A stretch of DNA of 64,000 nucleotides from NCBI GenBank assembly GCA_964642545.1, contig CAZXQU010000005.1, positions 1-64,000 of the forward strand, read 5' to 3'. Of the stretch, positions 7,570 to 16,665 are shown piece by piece (the stretch's first letter is position 1; each line of letters begins with the position of its first letter). The notes below the pieces were generated by a model. It was not told the DNA's origin and did not search any database. It saw nothing but the letters and a program-made list of their open reading frames with translations. This DNA comes from QYOJ01 sp964642545 (GTDB lineage: Bacteria; Bacteroidota; Bacteroidia; Bacteroidales; FEN-979). The translations under genes and the position numbers were made by a program.

Positions 7570-8630
7570 AAAAAAACAGAATCGTTTTACTTGTTGTTCT
7601 GATCCTGGCTATTGTAGCCATTGTTTTATTCTTTTCACGGTCGGATAAGACGTTTCAAAGTTCGCTGAGTGATTTTGCCATTGCAGATACTGCATCTGTA
7701 ACCAAGATCTTTATGTCTGATAAAAATAACAACATGGTCACTCTCTCAAGGGAGGCTTACGGAAGCTGGGGGCTCAACGACAAATATATGGCTTCGAAGT
7801 TCAATATGGACATGTTACTTCAAACCTTACACAACCTGGCTGTAAAAGAACCGGTAGCCCTGGCAGCACACGACAATGTGATCCGGGAACTTGCTGTCAA
7901 TTCCGTGAAAGTTGAAATCTATCAGGAGGTATACCGTGTTGACTTGTTCAATACCATCAAGTGGTTTCCCCATGAGAAACTTACAAAGGTTTTCTATGTT
8001 GGCGGTGCAACCCAGAGCAATCGCGGAACTTATATGCTGATGGAAGACTCCTCTACGCCATTTGTAATCTTTATACCTGGCTTCAGGGGGTTTGTTTCAC
8101 CAAGGTTTACTCCAATGACCAATGCCTGGCGCGATTATACTATCTTCAAAAAGGAGTTGCCTCAGATCTCTTCTGTTAAAGTCGAAATTCCCGTTAAGGA
8201 TAATGAATCGTATGTAATTACGAACAACCAAAATAGCTCCGTTTCCCTATACTCTTTCCCTGAGATGGAAATTATCCCTGGTTTCGACACTCTGGCGGTA
8301 TTGAATTTTCTTACCGGATTCAGAAATCTCAATTTTGAAGGAGTTCTGAGTGATATTGATTCCGGGAAAAGGGATTCAGTGCTTGCCTCTACTCCGTTTA
8401 CGATTATTACGTTGACAGACACTGTGGGTTTGAGTAAAACCATTAAAACCTTCTTCAAGGAGGGATATGGGGAGGCCGATCTGAATGGAAATGAAATCCC
8501 CTATGACCTGGATAGATTTTATGCGCTGGTAAACGATGGCGAAGATTTTGTACTTGTACAATATTTTGCTTTCGACCGCGTGCTGCGTCCAAGATCTTTT
8601 TTCCTGAAGGATCCTCCCCCAATCCACTAG
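7566..8630 (+). CDS. DUF4340-type membrane-anchored protein
   Basis: A 354-residue protein with a single N-terminal membrane anchor (residues 5-24) and a mostly beta extracytoplasmic region with repeated DTASVTKIFM / SSVKVEIP-type strands, as in DUF4340 proteins. These are frequently encoded next to GldG-like proteins, and the four-base overlap with gldG here supports a shared role in that ABC complex. Molecular function is not known. The C-terminal EDFVLVQYFAFDRVL block looks complete, so there is no truncation. Confidence 0.8.
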   Translation: MKKNRIVLLVVLILAIVAIVLFFSRSDKTFQSSLSDFAIADTASVTKIFMSDKNNNMVTLSREAYGSWGLNDKYMASKFNMDMLLQTLHNLAVKEPVALAAHDNVIRELAVNSVKVEIYQEVYRVDLFNTIKWFPHEKLTKVFYVGGATQSNRGTYMLMEDSSTPFVIFIPGFRGFVSPRFTPMTNAWRDYTIFKKELPQISSVKVEIPVKDNESYVITNNQNSSVSLYSFPEMEIIPGFDTLAVLNFLTGFRNLNFEGVLSDIDSGKRDSVLASTPFTIITLTDTVGLSKTIKTFFKEGYGEADLNGNEIPYDLDRFYALVNDGEDFVLVQYFAFDRVLRPRSFFLKDPPPIH

Positions 8631-8658
8631 GGATTCTTGTTTAGAAGTTTCAGCAAGT

Positions 8659-9930
8659 ATGATTGATATTATCACACGCAAGAAACCATTTTTAACAAAT
8701 ACATTTAAACTTGTCGCCGGTGCAGGCATTGGACAAGCCATCTCACTTGCAATCGCCCCTCTTCTCACCCGCATATACTCCCCGGCAGAATTTGGCCTCT
8801 ATACTTTCTTCATCTCTATTGCCGGTGGTTTTGGTCTTGTGGCAACCTTGAGGTATGAGATGGCGATTATTTTGCAGAAACGACCGGATGGGGGAATAAA
8901 TATGGCTTCCATCTCGCTGACTATCACGTTTCTGATCTCATGCTTACTTATGGCCGGCATTGCACTGCTAGATCTGTTTTTCCCGAAATTTACCGGCGAG
9001 GGAGTGTTACGGCAAATGATTTTCCTGCTACCGCTTCTGGTTTTACTGATCGGTGCCGGAAATATCTTTCAACATTGGTTCAATCGGCAAGGCAAGTATT
9101 CCATTCTGGCAACAGGTAAAGTAATCAACTCATTGGGTAATAACGGTGGGATGCTTTTACTTGGTATATTAGGAATGGGCGTATGGGGACTTGTCGGGGG
9201 ATTTATTTTTGGAGCGGGATTGTTTGTCCTCTTCTTTTTCCTAATTTTTATCTATTACGACCGCCATATTCTGAAAGATATCCGCTTATCCTCTTTCCCC
9301 ATATTACTCAAGAGACACCGAGATCTTCCACTTGCTAACTCTCCCCAGGTTGTGCTGGAGATGCTTCAAAATTATGGGATAATTTACCTGGCCAAGATTT
9401 TCTTTGATGCCGCAGTTGTAGGGTGGTATGCCCTTTCCATGCGTATCATGCAGGCACCCTTGTTACTCATTGGTTCATCCATCTCCCAGGTGCTTTATAA
9501 AGATGCTGCTGAACAATATAAAGCTACCGGACATATACGCGATATTGTATGGAAGACACTAAAAATAGCGATACTGGTTGGTCTCCCTTTCTTATTGACA
9601 CTTCTCGTTGCCGGTCCATGGTTATTCGCACTGGTCTTTGGTGAGACCTGGAAAGAGTCGGGAATTTATGTACAAATTCTTGCTCCATGGATGTTCTTTG
9701 ATTTTATCCGGTATACTATTGCGCAGGTACCACTGATAGTAAATCGTACACGTACGATGTTTTACATTTCTATTGCAGGGAATGTATTGATGTTACTTTC
9801 CATGTGTGCAGGAGGATTATACTTTCACAATGTTATGACAGGATTCATCCTGTTGTCTGTCTCGATGAGCGTGTATGCCATTGGAGTTATCGTATGGATC
9901 TTTTCAATCATAAAACCAACCCGGTCATGA
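8659..9930 (+). CDS. Polysaccharide flippase (Wzx-like)
   Basis: A 423-residue polytopic membrane protein of the MATE/MVF polysaccharide-transport family: about 12 hydrophobic helices, with the N-terminal TNTFKLVAGAGIGQAISLAIAPLLTRIYSPAEFGLY start, in which a GxxxAQ-like motif and the TRIYSPAEFG loop are diagnostic. It would flip lipid-linked oligosaccharide repeat units across the inner membrane. It begins an operon of six overlapping genes that ends with an O-antigen polymerase, so the whole block makes and exports a surface polysaccharide. Its TGA overlaps the ATG of the next gene. Confidence 0.9.
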   Translation: MIDIITRKKPFLTNTFKLVAGAGIGQAISLAIAPLLTRIYSPAEFGLYTFFISIAGGFGLVATLRYEMAIILQKRPDGGINMASISLTITFLISCLLMAGIALLDLFFPKFTGEGVLRQMIFLLPLLVLLIGAGNIFQHWFNRQGKYSILATGKVINSLGNNGGMLLLGILGMGVWGLVGGFIFGAGLFVLFFFLIFIYYDRHILKDIRLSSFPILLKRHRDLPLANSPQVVLEMLQNYGIIYLAKIFFDAAVVGWYALSMRIMQAPLLLIGSSISQVLYKDAAEQYKATGHIRDIVWKTLKIAILVGLPFLLTLLVAGPWLFALVFGETWKESGIYVQILAPWMFFDFIRYTIAQVPLIVNRTRTMFYISIAGNVLMLLSMCAGGLYFHNVMTGFILLSVSMSVYAIGVIVWIFSIIKPTRS

Positions 9931-10538
9931 CCGTAACAACCCCTGACAGATCAAAAATTTTAGAAAGAATTCTTACGCTTGATAAAGTCTTTATCGAGTT
10001 GGGATGCGGATCAAGCAAAAAAGATTCTGCCGCCATTGGTATCGATATGGTAGATCTTCCTGGCGTGGATATCGTTTGCAACCTGGAAGAGGGGCTACCA
10101 TTTCTTCCGGATGAATGTGCTGATAGTGTGTTCTCCTCGCACTTTCTTGAACACCTATCAAACCTTGATCTTATGATGTCAGAATCATTCCGGGTTCTTA
10201 AAAAAGGGGGAGTGATGAAGGGATGTGTTCCCCATTTTTCCAATCCCTATTTTTACAGCGATTATACACATAAAACCTCATTCGGTCTGTATTCCTTTTG
10301 TTATTTTTCCAAGGAATCCCCATTCAAAAGGGGGGTGCCAATGTTCTATAATTCGTTTAATTTTAGGATTAAAAGAGTTAAACTAGTTTTTTATTCTCCG
10401 TTCCTGATACGAAATATTTTCAGAAAGATACTAACCTGGGTGTTCAATTCATCCCGTTTTATGCAGGAGTGGTATGAAGAGGGATTCTGCTACATGTTTC
10501 CTGCGTATGAATTGGAATTTGAACTTGAGAAACTTTAA
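9927..10538 (+). CDS. SAM-dependent methyltransferase
   Basis: A 203-residue class I methyltransferase. Motif I is VFIELGCGSSKKDS; an acidic motif follows (VDIVCNLEEGLPF), then SSHFLEHLSNLDLMMSE, where the FLEH motif is typical of the Methyltransf_11 group. I chose the ATG at 9927 because it gives the usual four-base overlap with the flippase stop; a longer frame from 9804 would read through flippase coding sequence. In this operon it probably methylates a sugar or lipid-linked glycan; the acceptor cannot be told. Confidence 0.82.
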   Translation: MTVTTPDRSKILERILTLDKVFIELGCGSSKKDSAAIGIDMVDLPGVDIVCNLEEGLPFLPDECADSVFSSHFLEHLSNLDLMMSESFRVLKKGGVMKGCVPHFSNPYFYSDYTHKTSFGLYSFCYFSKESPFKRGVPMFYNSFNFRIKRVKLVFYSPFLIRNIFRKILTWVFNSSRFMQEWYEEGFCYMFPAYELEFELEKL

Positions 10539-10543
10539 TCTGA

Positions 10544-11389
10544 ATGGCAAAGCCAAGGACAGAGACTGATCTTAGTATTGTAATTGTAAACTACAATTCC
10601 GGCGAGCTCCTGAAGAATTGCCTGGATTCAATCTTCCTTCATATTCAAGGTAGCTATCAGGTAATTATTTATGACAATGCCTCTTCTGATGATTCACTCT
10701 CTTTTATACAAACCAATTTTTCGGATTCTTTCCCTCTGACACTGATACGGGGAGATGAAAATCTGGGCTTCTCAAGGGCAAATAATCTGGCTGTACAACA
10801 CGCCAATGGCAGATTCCTCCACTTCCTTAATCCGGATATGGTTGTCAACAATAACCTCAATCAAGATTACCAGGATATCATCCAAGGCAGTACTGAAGGC
10901 ATTTGGGTCACGAGCTTGGTTGATCAGGAAGGTAGATTGCTGAAGAACAAGCATATGATTCCTCGGTTGAAGAATTTCCTGAACAGATTGTTTCAGAAGA
11001 ATCAAGTGGGATACTGGAATATTGGAGCGAGCGTGATCATGAACAGGTCAATATTCGACCGGATAGGGGGATGGAATGAAGATACATTTATGTACGCTGA
11101 GGATCTGGAACTTTTTTACCAGGCCCATCTCAACCAGATCCCGGTTGCCTACCTGGATACCAGGATCGTGCATATCGGGAAGGGATCTACACAACACAGA
11201 TGGAATGAGCGGGAACGAGCTCGTGTGATCGAGGAGTCGTTTTTTAAATTTTTTAAAAGACATGAAGCGGCCTGGGAGTATTATCTGGTACGTCCTATTA
11301 TGCTGATGTATATCTTGATGAATGAACCGCGCCAATTCGGTATCTACTTCAATGCTTTTTTTCGACGTTGTTTTAAATGCACAGAATGA
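10544..11389 (+). CDS. Glycosyltransferase family 2 (rhamnosyltransferase-like)
   Basis: A 281-residue GT-A enzyme: SIVIVNYNSGELLKNCLDSI opening, NLGFSRANNLAVQ, the HFLNPDMVV metal-binding DxD-like site (NPD) and a C-terminal DTFMYAEDLELFYQ with the catalytic-base ED pair. This pattern is typical of rhamnosyl- and related transferases in O-antigen clusters. It starts 5 bp after the methyltransferase, and its stop overlaps the next ATG. Cytoplasmic face of the membrane. Donor and acceptor sugars are unknown. Confidence 0.88.
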   Translation: MAKPRTETDLSIVIVNYNSGELLKNCLDSIFLHIQGSYQVIIYDNASSDDSLSFIQTNFSDSFPLTLIRGDENLGFSRANNLAVQHANGRFLHFLNPDMVVNNNLNQDYQDIIQGSTEGIWVTSLVDQEGRLLKNKHMIPRLKNFLNRLFQKNQVGYWNIGASVIMNRSIFDRIGGWNEDTFMYAEDLELFYQAHLNQIPVAYLDTRIVHIGKGSTQHRWNERERARVIEESFFKFFKRHEAAWEYYLVRPIMLMYILMNEPRQFGIYFNAFFRRCFKCTE

Positions 11390-12486
11390 GAGTTCTACTG
11401 CTGTCGGATGTAAATTCAATTCATACCCGTAGGTGGGCTGCATCACTGAAGGAAGCCGGTGTTGATCCTGGAATATTTAGCCTGGCAGAGCCAAAGGAGA
11501 CCTGGTGTGAAGATTATGGGATTCCACTTTTTTTATCCAGATGGCAACCAAAGAGAAGTTTCTTTAGTAAGGCTTTTTCTAAAATTTTTTACCCCCTTCA
11601 GATCTGTTCTCTCAAAAAGGCCATCCAAACCTATCATCCCGATATAATTCATGCACACTATGCATCCAGCTATGGACTTCTCGGGGCCCTCTCAGGATTT
11701 CATCCATTCATTTTGTCTGTATGGGGATCTGATATCTTTGAATTCCCGAAAATCTCTTTTTTCCATAGGATGGTTCTTCGATACAACCTTGCCAATGCGG
11801 ATAAAATTCTTTCCACCAGTCAGGCAATGGCCAGAGAAACAAACAAATATATAAACAAGAATATTGAGATAACCCCTTTTGGAGTAGATCTAACCCATTT
11901 TATACCCCAAAAAGTCGATTCGTTATTTAATGAAAAGGATATCGTTATCGGGACGGTAAAAGCACTGGAGCCAATCTATGGAATACGTTGTCTGATGAAA
12001 GCTTTTCAGATCGTCAAAGGAAACAATCGTGAATTACCTCTCAAACTCTTAATCGTTGGCAGTGGATCAGAGGAGATGGATCTCAAAAAGTTGGCGAAGG
12101 ATCTGGCAATTCAGAACGATGTTGTTTTTACTGGCAGGGTCGGGTTTTCAGATGTGCCCCGATACCATAATATGATATCCATTTATGTTGCGTTATCAAC
12201 ATTTGAAAGTTTTGGTGTGTCGATTGTTGAGGCTCAGGCAACGGAGACACCGGTTGTGGTTTCCAATGTGGGCGGATTGCCGGAAGTAGTCGAGGACGGT
12301 GTGACAGGTTTTGTTATTGAGCCCAAAAACCCTGTTGCTGCAGCAAAAGCGATCGAATCCCTTGTACACGACAAAGCGTTGCGTGAAAGAATGGGAAAAA
12401 ACGGGAGACAACGGGTTATTGCGAACTATAACTGGAATGATAGTCTTGCACAGATGATCGCCATATATCGGGAGGTGATGAGATGA
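11386..12486 (+). CDS. Glycosyltransferase family 4
   Basis: A 366-residue GT-B enzyme with the N-terminal MRVLLLSDVNSIHTRRWA acceptor-side start and the C-terminal donor-binding signature FGVSIVEAQATETPVVVSNVGG (the E-x7-E motif of retaining GT4). The ATG at 11386 is preferred over 11377 because it makes the ATGA overlap with the preceding stop, matching the rest of the operon. It also overlaps the following gene by four bases. Likely adds one sugar of the surface polysaccharide repeat. Confidence 0.88.
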   Translation: MRVLLLSDVNSIHTRRWAASLKEAGVDPGIFSLAEPKETWCEDYGIPLFLSRWQPKRSFFSKAFSKIFYPLQICSLKKAIQTYHPDIIHAHYASSYGLLGALSGFHPFILSVWGSDIFEFPKISFFHRMVLRYNLANADKILSTSQAMARETNKYINKNIEITPFGVDLTHFIPQKVDSLFNEKDIVIGTVKALEPIYGIRCLMKAFQIVKGNNRELPLKLLIVGSGSEEMDLKKLAKDLAIQNDVVFTGRVGFSDVPRYHNMISIYVALSTFESFGVSIVEAQATETPVVVSNVGGLPEVVEDGVTGFVIEPKNPVAAAKAIESLVHDKALRERMGKNGRQRVIANYNWNDSLAQMIAIYREVMR

Positions 12487-13718
12487 GAATCCTCTTTTTA
12501 ACACAATATTATCCCCCTGAAGTGGGTGCTCCGCAGAATCGCCTTTCAGAGCTCGCCATCCGGTTCCGCATGGAAGGAAACCATGTTGAGGTTTTAACTG
12601 CAATGCCCAATTATCCTTTCATGAAGGTGCTTGATGACTATAAAGGCAAATGGTATGTAAGGGAGGAGATGGATGGGGTCATAATCAACAGAGCCTGGAT
12701 CTTTGTCAGTCAGAGCCAGGCTATACCGGTTCGGTTAATGGTCTATTTTTCTTTTGTATTTTCCTCCCTTTGGGTAGGCCTCTTCAACCTGAAACGGTTT
12801 GATCTCATCATTTGTGAGTCACCTCCATTATTTCTGGGCATTGCGGCGTGGATCCTGAAAAAGTTGAAACGGTCCAAATTACTTTTTAATGTCTCGGATC
12901 TCTGGCCCGAAAGTGCGGAGAAATTGGGATTGGTTACAAACCGGTTTTTTCTCCGAATATCGAAATACTTAGAAGAGTTTCTTTACAGGCACTCCGACCT
13001 GATAAGCGGGCAAACTCAGGGGATCGTCACAAACATATCGGTGAGGATGCCCCGGAAAGAGGTTTTCTGGCTGAAAAACGGAGTGGATCTCAGTTTTTAC
13101 TCACCTGGGAAAGGAATTCCTGGCTGGAGGAACGAGAATGGGTTCGCTGCGGATGATTTCGTTGCTTTCTATGGAGGCATCCTTGGTCATGCTCAAGGTC
13201 TTGAAGTCATTCTTAAGGCTGCCCTGAGCCTGAAGAACATGGAGAAAATAAAGTTTGTCATTGCCGGAGAGGGCCCTTTAAAGAAGGATCTGATGGATCA
13301 GGCCGTTAGTATGGATTTGACCAATGTCACTTTTCTGCCTGCTTACCCTAAGCGCAGGATGCCTGATGTAATCTCCGGGATTGATATCTCAATCATCCCA
13401 CTCCGGAAACTGGATCTTTTCCTTGGAGCAATTCCTTCGAAGATTTTTGAGAGTCTGGCGATGGGAAAACCTATTTTGCTTGGTGTGGAGGGGGAGGCAA
13501 AAGAGCTTTTTATCAATCAGGGAAACTGTGGGTTGGATTTTAAACCAGAGGATCCGGCGTCGCTTGCCGAAGGGCTCAGAAGACTCTGTTCCGACAAAGC
13601 ACTGTACGACAGGTTGTCTAAAAATGCCTATTTTTACGTGTCGGAGAATTTCGATCGTGATACAATCTTCGTTGAGTTTCAGCAATTCATTCAACTTTAC
13701 CTGAATGCAGGAAAATAG
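12483..13718 (+). CDS. Glycosyltransferase family 4 (WbuB-like)
   Basis: A 411-residue GT-B enzyme beginning MRILFLTQYYPPEVGAPQNR, the form seen in WbuB-like L-fucosamine transferases. The donor-site block IFESLAMGKPILLGVEGEA is present and an LLFNVSDLWPESAEKLG segment lies in the N-terminal half, also WbuB-like. It overlaps its upstream neighbour by four bases and the downstream polymerase by 14, so it is coupled within the operon. The amino-sugar specificity is suggested only by similarity to WbuB and would agree with the DegT aminotransferase at the left of the window. Confidence 0.85.
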   Translation: MRILFLTQYYPPEVGAPQNRLSELAIRFRMEGNHVEVLTAMPNYPFMKVLDDYKGKWYVREEMDGVIINRAWIFVSQSQAIPVRLMVYFSFVFSSLWVGLFNLKRFDLIICESPPLFLGIAAWILKKLKRSKLLFNVSDLWPESAEKLGLVTNRFFLRISKYLEEFLYRHSDLISGQTQGIVTNISVRMPRKEVFWLKNGVDLSFYSPGKGIPGWRNENGFAADDFVAFYGGILGHAQGLEVILKAALSLKNMEKIKFVIAGEGPLKKDLMDQAVSMDLTNVTFLPAYPKRRMPDVISGIDISIIPLRKLDLFLGAIPSKIFESLAMGKPILLGVEGEAKELFINQGNCGLDFKPEDPASLAEGLRRLCSDKALYDRLSKNAYFYVSENFDRDTIFVEFQQFIQLYLNAGK

Positions 13719-15003
13719 AGGTAACAGATTCAGCTGGTTACAACTTTGGGATTGGATCGCCCTTTTTCACAGGGTTGTTTATATTCTGCTCTTTCTTGCG
13801 CTAGGATTTGCAATCCCGGTCAAAAACCGCATGGCCACATGGGTGATTGGCTTCATTGTGATCAACTGGGCCGCCGAGCTGCGTTTCTGGGACAAGTTGA
13901 AAAGGGTATTACAGGATTGCCGGCGACAACGACTTCTTCTGTTTACGATTCTGTATTTTATTTACCTGATAGGACTCTTCTATACTAAAAACATGGAGTA
14001 TGCACGGTTTGACGTTACAGTGAAACTCTCCCTGCTGGTTTTTCCCCTCCTGTTTGCCACTATTGATGGTCGGGTTTTTTCATTTCTCAGGATCAACTAC
14101 ATCTTTCTAACCTATATTGCCGGATGCCTCGCCGCTTCTATTGCATGCCTTGTAAATGCTTATCTGGGGTATCTGAGGACAGGTGATTCCAGCTTGTTTT
14201 TCTATATGACCCTATCGTTCCTGCATCACTCCGGCTACCTGGCTATGTTTATTAATTTTGCGATTGTACTGATTGTGTTTTTGACACTCAAAAATCTTCA
14301 TATTTTCCACTGGTGGCATCTGGTTTTTATCACCCTTCTTGTGGTTTTTTTCAACCTGATGGTCGTGCTTCTCTCGTCAAAAATGGGAATTCTAAGTCTG
14401 CTTGTGATTTACCTGATGATGGCATTACTTTTCTTCTTCAAGAAGTCGACCCGCATGAAAGCCATCTTTCCGCTTGCGATGATGGCAATTCTGCTGCTTT
14501 TCTTGCTATTCCTTCCTCAAGCGATGGCACGGGTTGAAGGTGGAACAAAAGTTGTGGAGAATATGGATTCGGTAAGAGCCGATTCGGATGAGTCGACCGG
14601 TGAACGAATCCTGGTATGGAAGTCGGCCTGGAATATCATGAAGCAGCACCCGCTTTTTGGTGTAGGAACCGGTGATGTGAAGGATGCACTGCTTGATGAG
14701 TATTCCAAACGTGGGATCAAATATGCTTATTCCAGGAATCTGGATGCCCATTCCCAGTACCTGCAGACCTATCTCTCTGTGGGTTTAGCCGGGTTTATTG
14801 TGCTGGTTGCTATGCTGGCATGGCCTGCTGTCCTGGCATTTTTCAGGAAAGATTACATCTACTTCTTTTTTATCCTTCTTTTCGCCATGAACATTCTAAC
14901 GGAATCAATGTTCGAGAACCAGGCAGGGGTTGTCTTTTACGCATTTTTCAATGCATTACTTTTCTATTATATGCCATCCGGCAAAAACAGAGGGCTGTCC
15001 TGA
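13705..15003 (+). CDS. O-antigen polymerase/ligase family protein
   Basis: A 432-residue protein with about 11 transmembrane helices and a long periplasmic loop. The Wzy_C-type signature is visible after residue 290: ERILVWKSAWNIMKQHPLFG, then GTGDVKDAL and DAHSQYLQTYLSVGLAG. Members either polymerise repeat units or ligate them to lipid A-core; context with a flippase argues for a polymerase (Wzy) but ligase cannot be excluded. It is the last gene of the operon and its stop codon lies inside an inverted repeat that separates it from the convergent gdhA. Confidence 0.85.
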   Translation: MQENRGNRFSWLQLWDWIALFHRVVYILLFLALGFAIPVKNRMATWVIGFIVINWAAELRFWDKLKRVLQDCRRQRLLLFTILYFIYLIGLFYTKNMEYARFDVTVKLSLLVFPLLFATIDGRVFSFLRINYIFLTYIAGCLAASIACLVNAYLGYLRTGDSSLFFYMTLSFLHHSGYLAMFINFAIVLIVFLTLKNLHIFHWWHLVFITLLVVFFNLMVVLLSSKMGILSLLVIYLMMALLFFFKKSTRMKAIFPLAMMAILLLFLLFLPQAMARVEGGTKVVENMDSVRADSDESTGERILVWKSAWNIMKQHPLFGVGTGDVKDALLDEYSKRGIKYAYSRNLDAHSQYLQTYLSVGLAGFIVLVAMLAWPAVLAFFRKDYIYFFFILLFAMNILTESMFENQAGVVFYAFFNALLFYYMPSGKNRGLS

Positions 15004-15018
15004 AATTCAGAACAGCCC
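14992..15018. terminator. Bidirectional hairpin between convergent genes
   Basis: GGGCTGT (14992-14998) pairs with ACAGCCC (15012-15018), and CTGAA/TTCAG extends the stem inside, with one C-A mismatch. It includes the stop codon of the polymerase gene and lies 31 bp from the end of gdhA. There is no strong T-tract, so it may act as a weak terminator or a 3-prime-end stabiliser for both transcripts. Confidence 0.55.
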
Positions 15019-15049
15019 AGCTGTCATATTTAAATGAGTATGTGAGAGT

Positions 15050-16405
15050 TTAAACGAGTCCTTGTGCTAACATGGCATCGGCAACCTTAACGAATCCACC
15101 GATATTGGCACCCTTAACATAGTTTATGAATCCGTCGGATTCGGTACCGTATTTCACGCAATTTTTGTGAATAGCGACCATGATACTATGTAGTTTGGCA
15201 TCAACCTCTTCGCGGCTCCAGTTGAGGCGCATTGAGTTCTGGGTCATTTCCAGTCCGGAAGTAGCTACACCACCCGCATTGGCAGCCTTGCCAGGTCCGT
15301 AGAGGATCTTCTTCTCGAGGTAAATCTCAATGGCATCCGGTGTGGAAGGCATGTTGGCGCCTTCGGAAACGCAGAAGCAGCCATTGCTGACAAGCATCTT
15401 GGCATCTTCGCCATTGATCTCATTCTGAGTAGCGCTTGGAAGGGCAATATCACATTTCACTTCCCACGGACGTTTTCCAGTGAAGAATTGGGCTTCCGGA
15501 TATTTGTCGCAATATTCCTTGATCCGGCCACGCTTAACGTTCTTCAGGTTCATGATGAAGGCGAGTTTCTCGGTATCGATACCTTTTGGATCGTGGATGT
15601 AACCTTCTGAATCGGAGAGGGTAACCACTTTGCCACCCAATTCAGTGGCTTTTTGAGTGGCATACTGGGCAACGTTACCTGAACCTGAAACAGTACAGAT
15701 CTTTCCTTTGAAATCGAGGCCGCGGGTCTTCAGCATCTCCTCAGCAAAGTAAACCTGTCCATAACCGGTAGCTTCCGGACGGATCAGACTTCCACCCCAG
15801 TCAATACCTTTTCCGGTAAGTACGCCTGTAAATTCATTTTTCAACCTCTTGTACTGGCCAAACATAAATCCAATCTCACGGCCGCCAACGCCGATGTCAC
15901 CAGCAGGTACATCGGTATTCGGACCAATGTGACGGAAGAGTTCCGACATGAAACTCTGAGTGAACTTCATCACTTCATTGTCAGATTTACCCTTGGGGTC
16001 GAAATCACTGCCACCTTTCCCACCGCCCATAGGAAGCGTGGTGAGGCTGTTCTTGAGTACCTGCTCGAAAGCCAGGAATTTCAAGATGCCTAGGTTCACC
16101 GTCGGGTGAAAACGCAGACCTCCTTTGTAGGGTCCGATGGCACTGTTCATCTCGATCCGGAAACCACGGTTGATCTGAACATTGCCTTTGTCGTCCAGCC
16201 AGGGAACACGGAATATAATGACCCGCTCGGGTTCAGCAATCCGCTCCAGAATTTTGTTGGCTTTGTACTGTGGGTTCTCCTCAATGAAGGGGATCAGGGA
16301 TTCGGCTACCTCAAGCACCGCCTGATGAAATTCTGTTTCGCCCGGGTTCTTGGCGATGATCTTTGCCATGAACTCATCTAACTGTTGTTGATACGCGTAA
16401 GACAT
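15050..16405 (-). CDS. gdhA: NADP-type glutamate dehydrogenase
   Basis: A 451-residue hexameric-type glutamate dehydrogenase, which interconverts 2-oxoglutarate plus ammonia with glutamate. The catalytic-lysine region LPMGGGKGGSDFDPKGKSD, the PAGDIGVGGREIG block, the GSGNVAQYA dinucleotide fold and the C-terminal NAGGVATSGLEMTQNS motif are complete, and length matches the NADP-dependent assimilatory enzymes. The 260-bp upstream gap holds an A/T-rich stretch and a perfect TGTGA-N6-TCACA palindrome 30 bp before the ATG, which would be suited to control by a Crp/Fnr-family regulator. It is convergent to the polysaccharide operon. Confidence 0.96.
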   Translation of the reverse strand: MSYAYQQQLDEFMAKIIAKNPGETEFHQAVLEVAESLIPFIEENPQYKANKILERIAEPERVIIFRVPWLDDKGNVQINRGFRIEMNSAIGPYKGGLRFHPTVNLGILKFLAFEQVLKNSLTTLPMGGGKGGSDFDPKGKSDNEVMKFTQSFMSELFRHIGPNTDVPAGDIGVGGREIGFMFGQYKRLKNEFTGVLTGKGIDWGGSLIRPEATGYGQVYFAEEMLKTRGLDFKGKICTVSGSGNVAQYATQKATELGGKVVTLSDSEGYIHDPKGIDTEKLAFIMNLKNVKRGRIKEYCDKYPEAQFFTGKRPWEVKCDIALPSATQNEINGEDAKMLVSNGCFCVSEGANMPSTPDAIEIYLEKKILYGPGKAANAGGVATSGLEMTQNSMRLNWSREEVDAKLHSIMVAIHKNCVKYGTESDGFINYVKGANIGGFVKVADAMLAQGLV

Positions 16406-16434
16406 AGAGATTTTTTTTTGGTTTATAGCTTCTG

Positions 16435-16450
16435 TGTGAAATTTTTCACA
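16435..16450. promoter_or_regulatory. Crp/Fnr-like palindrome upstream of gdhA
   Basis: TGTGAAATTTTTCACA is a perfect match to TGTGA-N6-TCACA. On the minus strand it lies just downstream of a near -7 box (TAAAATTG, 16449-16456) and 30 bp upstream of the gdhA ATG, so a bound protein would cover the start site and most likely repress. The identity of the regulator is inference. Confidence 0.5.
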
Positions 16451-16634
16451 ATTTTAAGGAAAAGATTTCATTCGGAACGAAAATTTCACCTTGTTTTTTA
16501 ATATTATTTACTTATTTTCAGGAACTTACGAGATATTCGGACGTTGTTTAGGTGTTTTACTGATGCCAACTTCGGTATAATTCGTATTGTGCTCATTGAC
16601 CGTTTTTTAATTTTTTCAGTTCCGAAAGTTGTGT

Positions 16635-16642
16635 TAATTTTG
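16635..16642 (+). promoter_or_regulatory. -7 box for the 16666 operon
   Basis: TAATTTTG matches TAnnTTTG and predicts a start near 16649, 17 nt before the ATG at 16666. A poly-T stretch about 20 bp upstream may stand in for the -33 element. This is the only strong promoter-like box seen ahead of the receiver/ATP-grasp and NuoEFG-like genes. Confidence 0.5.
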
Positions 16643-16665
16643 GCACGACCATCCCCCATTTTAGC

